Assembly (NCBI GenBank): GCA_023411715.1
Contig: JAEYOM010000040.1
Location: 1-64,000 of the forward strand
Source of the DNA: Bacillota bacterium
GTDB lineage: Bacteria > Bacillota > Clostridia > Acetivibrionales > DTU013
Reading direction: 5' to 3'
Length of the DNA: 64,000 bases
Shown: one piece after another, positions 62,190 to 64,000 of the stretch
Layout: every line of letters begins with the position of its first letter
How positions within the stretch are numbered: position 1 is the first letter of the stretch
Made by a program: the position numbers and the translations under genes
The notes under the pieces: generated by a model
The model's input: the letters and a program-made list of their open reading frames with translations, nothing else
Database searches by the model: none
Told to the model about the DNA's origin: nothing

Positions 62190-62894
62190 ATGAACATAGT
62201 CGAGCTGCTGACACAATTCGATCTCACAAGGCAGGAGGCAGTTATATATTCAACTCTGCTTTCGGAGGGAGATCTGAACGGGTATGAGGCGGCCAAAATC
62301 ACAGGCATTTCACGCTCGAATGCATATACTTCGCTTGCCGCTTTGGTCGACAAGGGATGCGCTTATATAATAGAGGGGCCGGCAACCCGATATATGCCTG
62401 TGCCCATTGAAGAGTTCTGCAGCAATAAGATAAGGAAGCTGGAGGAAACAAGGCAGCAACTGATTAAAGGCATTCCGGCTAAAAGAGACGGTATTGAAGG
62501 TTACGTTACCATAAAAGGGAAGAGCCATATTCTCGATAAGATGAGAAATATGGTATCTGAAGCCAGAGAGAGGGTTTATATTTCTGTATCGGAGCAAGTG
62601 CTTCAATGCCTGCTGCCTGAGATAAAGGATGCGGTAGGCAGGGGCATCAAGACAGTGCTGATAACCAACGTGCCGTTCAGCCTTGATGGAGCTACGGTAT
62701 ACTTTGCAGAGAAATCACAGCATCAGATAAGGCTTATTGCGGATTCGACAAATGTGCTCACCGGGGATATCGATGACGGTGAATACTCAACCTGCCTGTA
62801 TTCGCGAAAGAAAAACCTGATCGATCTGTTGAAGGATTCCCTGAAAAATGAGATCAAGCTGATCGAAATTACGAGAGGAGAAAGTAACAAATGA
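62190..62894 (+). CDS. TrmB-family transcriptional regulator
   Basis: The 234-residue protein begins with a TrmB winged helix (LTRQEAVIYSTLLSEGDLNGYEAAKITGISRSNAY) and has a C-terminal PLDc-like/TrmB sensor part with REVYIS-like RERVYISVSEQV. It overlaps the next gene by 4 bases (ATGA-type), so it most likely controls the decarboxylase-like gene it is coupled to. GGGGAGTG precedes the ATG. Ligand unknown. Confidence 0.85.
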   Translation: MNIVELLTQFDLTRQEAVIYSTLLSEGDLNGYEAAKITGISRSNAYTSLAALVDKGCAYIIEGPATRYMPVPIEEFCSNKIRKLEETRQQLIKGIPAKRDGIEGYVTIKGKSHILDKMRNMVSEARERVYISVSEQVLQCLLPEIKDAVGRGIKTVLITNVPFSLDGATVYFAEKSQHQIRLIADSTNVLTGDIDDGEYSTCLYSRKKNLIDLLKDSLKNEIKLIEITRGESNK

Positions 62895-64000
62895 AAAAGT
62901 TATTTTTTAATCATGAACAACTAAAGGGGATAGTCAGGGAATTTCATACGCCTTTTCATTTGTATGATGAGAAAGGCATACGTGAAAACGCGCGCAGGCT
63001 GAGGGAGGCATTTTCCTGGAACAAGGGCTTTATGGAATACTTTGCCGTAAAAGCCACCCCAAACCCTGCAATATTGAAAATCCTTAGAGAAGAGGGCTGC
63101 GGAGCGGACTGCTCATCCTATACGGAGCTTATGCTGGCTGAAACAGTGGGATTTAGGGGCAATGAGATCATGTTCTCATCAAATGTAACCCCGAAAGAGG
63201 ATTTTATATATGCCAGGAAATTAAAAGCGGTGGTCAACCTTGACGATATAACTCACATAGATTTTCTTGAAAAAGCGGCAGGCATTCCTGCAGCGATAAG
63301 CTGTCGTTTCAATCCCGGAGGAGCCTTTGTCATAAACAACGCCATCATGGATACTCCACAGGAGGCAAAATACGGCTTCACTCGCGAACAGCTGACAGAG
63401 GGCTTCAGAATACTTATGGGCAAAGGTGTGAAACATTTCGGACTGCACGCTTTTCTGGCAAGCAATACTGTGGCAAACGAATACTATCCGCAATTGGCAG
63501 CGATATTGTTCAAAACCGCTGTGGAGCTTAAGAAGGAGACAGGAGCGCATATTGCATTTATAAACCTTTCGGGAGGCGTAGGCATTCCATACCGTCCCGA
63601 GCAGCAACCGGCCGACATATATGCGGTAGGGCAGGGGGTCAGAAAGGCATTCGAAGAAATTCTCATACCTGCGGAAATGGGAGATGTTGCGATATTCACC
63701 GAACTTGGCAGGTTCATGCTTGGACCCTGCGGCTGCCTTGTAACAACGGCAATACATGAAAAACATATATATAAAGAATATATCGGGCTTGACGCCTGCG
63801 CGGCAAATCTGATGCGTCCTGCAATGTACGGGGCATATCACCACATAACCGTAATGGGAAAAGAGGATACGCCCTGTGATCATAAATATGATATAACCGG
63901 AGGCTTGTGCGAGAACAATGACAAGTTCGCGATAGACAGGATGCTGCCGGAGATTGACATCGGGGATCTGATAGTTATACACGATACGGGCGCCCATGGG
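62891..64000 (+). CDS. lysA: Diaminopimelate decarboxylase-like PLP enzyme (3' end beyond window)
   Basis: The frame opens at ATG 62891 and is still open at 64000, giving 370 residues without a stop. It has the group IV PLP-decarboxylase fold: FAVKATPNP with the Schiff-base Lys, LSGGVGIPYRPEQ, TELGRFMLGPCG and DTGAHG near the end. LysA removes CO2 from meso-diaminopimelate to give lysine. The usual AVKAN reads AVKAT and some specificity positions differ, so a relative acting on another amino acid is possible. It is translationally coupled to a TrmB regulator, which is unusual for plain lysA. Confidence 0.75.
   Translation, partial: MKKLFFNHEQLKGIVREFHTPFHLYDEKGIRENARRLREAFSWNKGFMEYFAVKATPNPAILKILREEGCGADCSSYTELMLAETVGFRGNEIMFSSNVTPKEDFIYARKLKAVVNLDDITHIDFLEKAAGIPAAISCRFNPGGAFVINNAIMDTPQEAKYGFTREQLTEGFRILMGKGVKHFGLHAFLASNTVANEYYPQLAAILFKTAVELKKETGAHIAFINLSGGVGIPYRPEQQPADIYAVGQGVRKAFEEILIPAEMGDVAIFTELGRFMLGPCGCLVTTAIHEKHIYKEYIGLDACAANLMRPAMYGAYHHITVMGKEDTPCDHKYDITGGLCENNDKFAIDRMLPEIDIGDLIVIHDTGAHG

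Overview
The window reads as chromosomal core sequence of an anaerobic, endospore-forming member of the Clostridia. The signs are spoIIP, HrcA with a CIRCE operator, a class II single-chain glycyl-tRNA synthetase, a T-box leader ahead of hisS-aspS, pyruvate phosphate dikinase, a sodium-pumping decarboxylase and moderate GC with clostridial ribosome binding sites. Placement near Acetivibrio/Ruminiclostridium is only an impression from gene order and protein style. Nearly every gene lies on the plus strand.

Layout. 1-2.1 kb: a very small LPXTG surface protein, a CpsB/YwqE-type PHP phosphatase and a class D-like sortase. 2.2-12.4 kb: alaS, hinT, galE, rpsU-yqeY, recJ, apt and the bifunctional (p)ppGpp enzyme. 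12.5-17.5 kb: a metallo-beta-lactamase-fold hydrolase, a T-box leader with overlapping Asp/His specifier triplets, hisS, aspS and signal peptidase I. 18-22.3 kb: a 1434-residue acyl-CoA dehydratase activase. 22.4-25.3 kb: an unlisted 43-residue membrane protein on the minus strand, spoIIP and two small genes, one apparently truncated. 25.6-40.5 kb: lepA, hemW, hrcA-grpE-dnaK-dnaJ, prmA, rsmE, yicC, remA, rpoZ, coaBC and glyQS; guanylate kinase is absent from its usual place.

41.7-49.1 kb holds the most striking block: a compact flavin-based extracellular electron transfer (EET) locus. It encodes a type II NADH dehydrogenase with an added membrane domain, a polyprenyl diphosphate synthase, a UbiA prenyltransferase, EetA (NusG-domain-II-like), EetB (membrane), a lipoprotein with two flavin-carrier repeats (PplA-like) and an ApbE-family FMN transferase lipoprotein. 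Together they would pass electrons from NADH through a demethylmenaquinone-like quinone to surface-bound flavin. The flavin motif is a variant form, and no riboflavin/ECF export genes are in view.

49.2-61.7 kb: pyruvate phosphate dikinase, an unrecognised protein, a sensor kinase with an ABC-type binding domain, a GGDEF-EAL protein with a GGDKF site, an AEC transporter, and a four-gene biotin-dependent Na+-translocating decarboxylase operon behind a structured leader. 61.9-64 kb: tRNA-Gln(CTG), a TrmB-type regulator and a diaminopimelate decarboxylase-like gene cut by the window edge.

Intergenic DNA is rich in small repeats: a two-copy MITE-like element with inverted ends, a twin-hairpin element (one copy nested in the MITE), a 47-bp covarying hairpin, a 166-bp imperfect palindrome, a 48-bp tandem repeat and a dispersed AAAAGAACCGTCCCT motif. 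All were read by eye; no searches or foldings were run.
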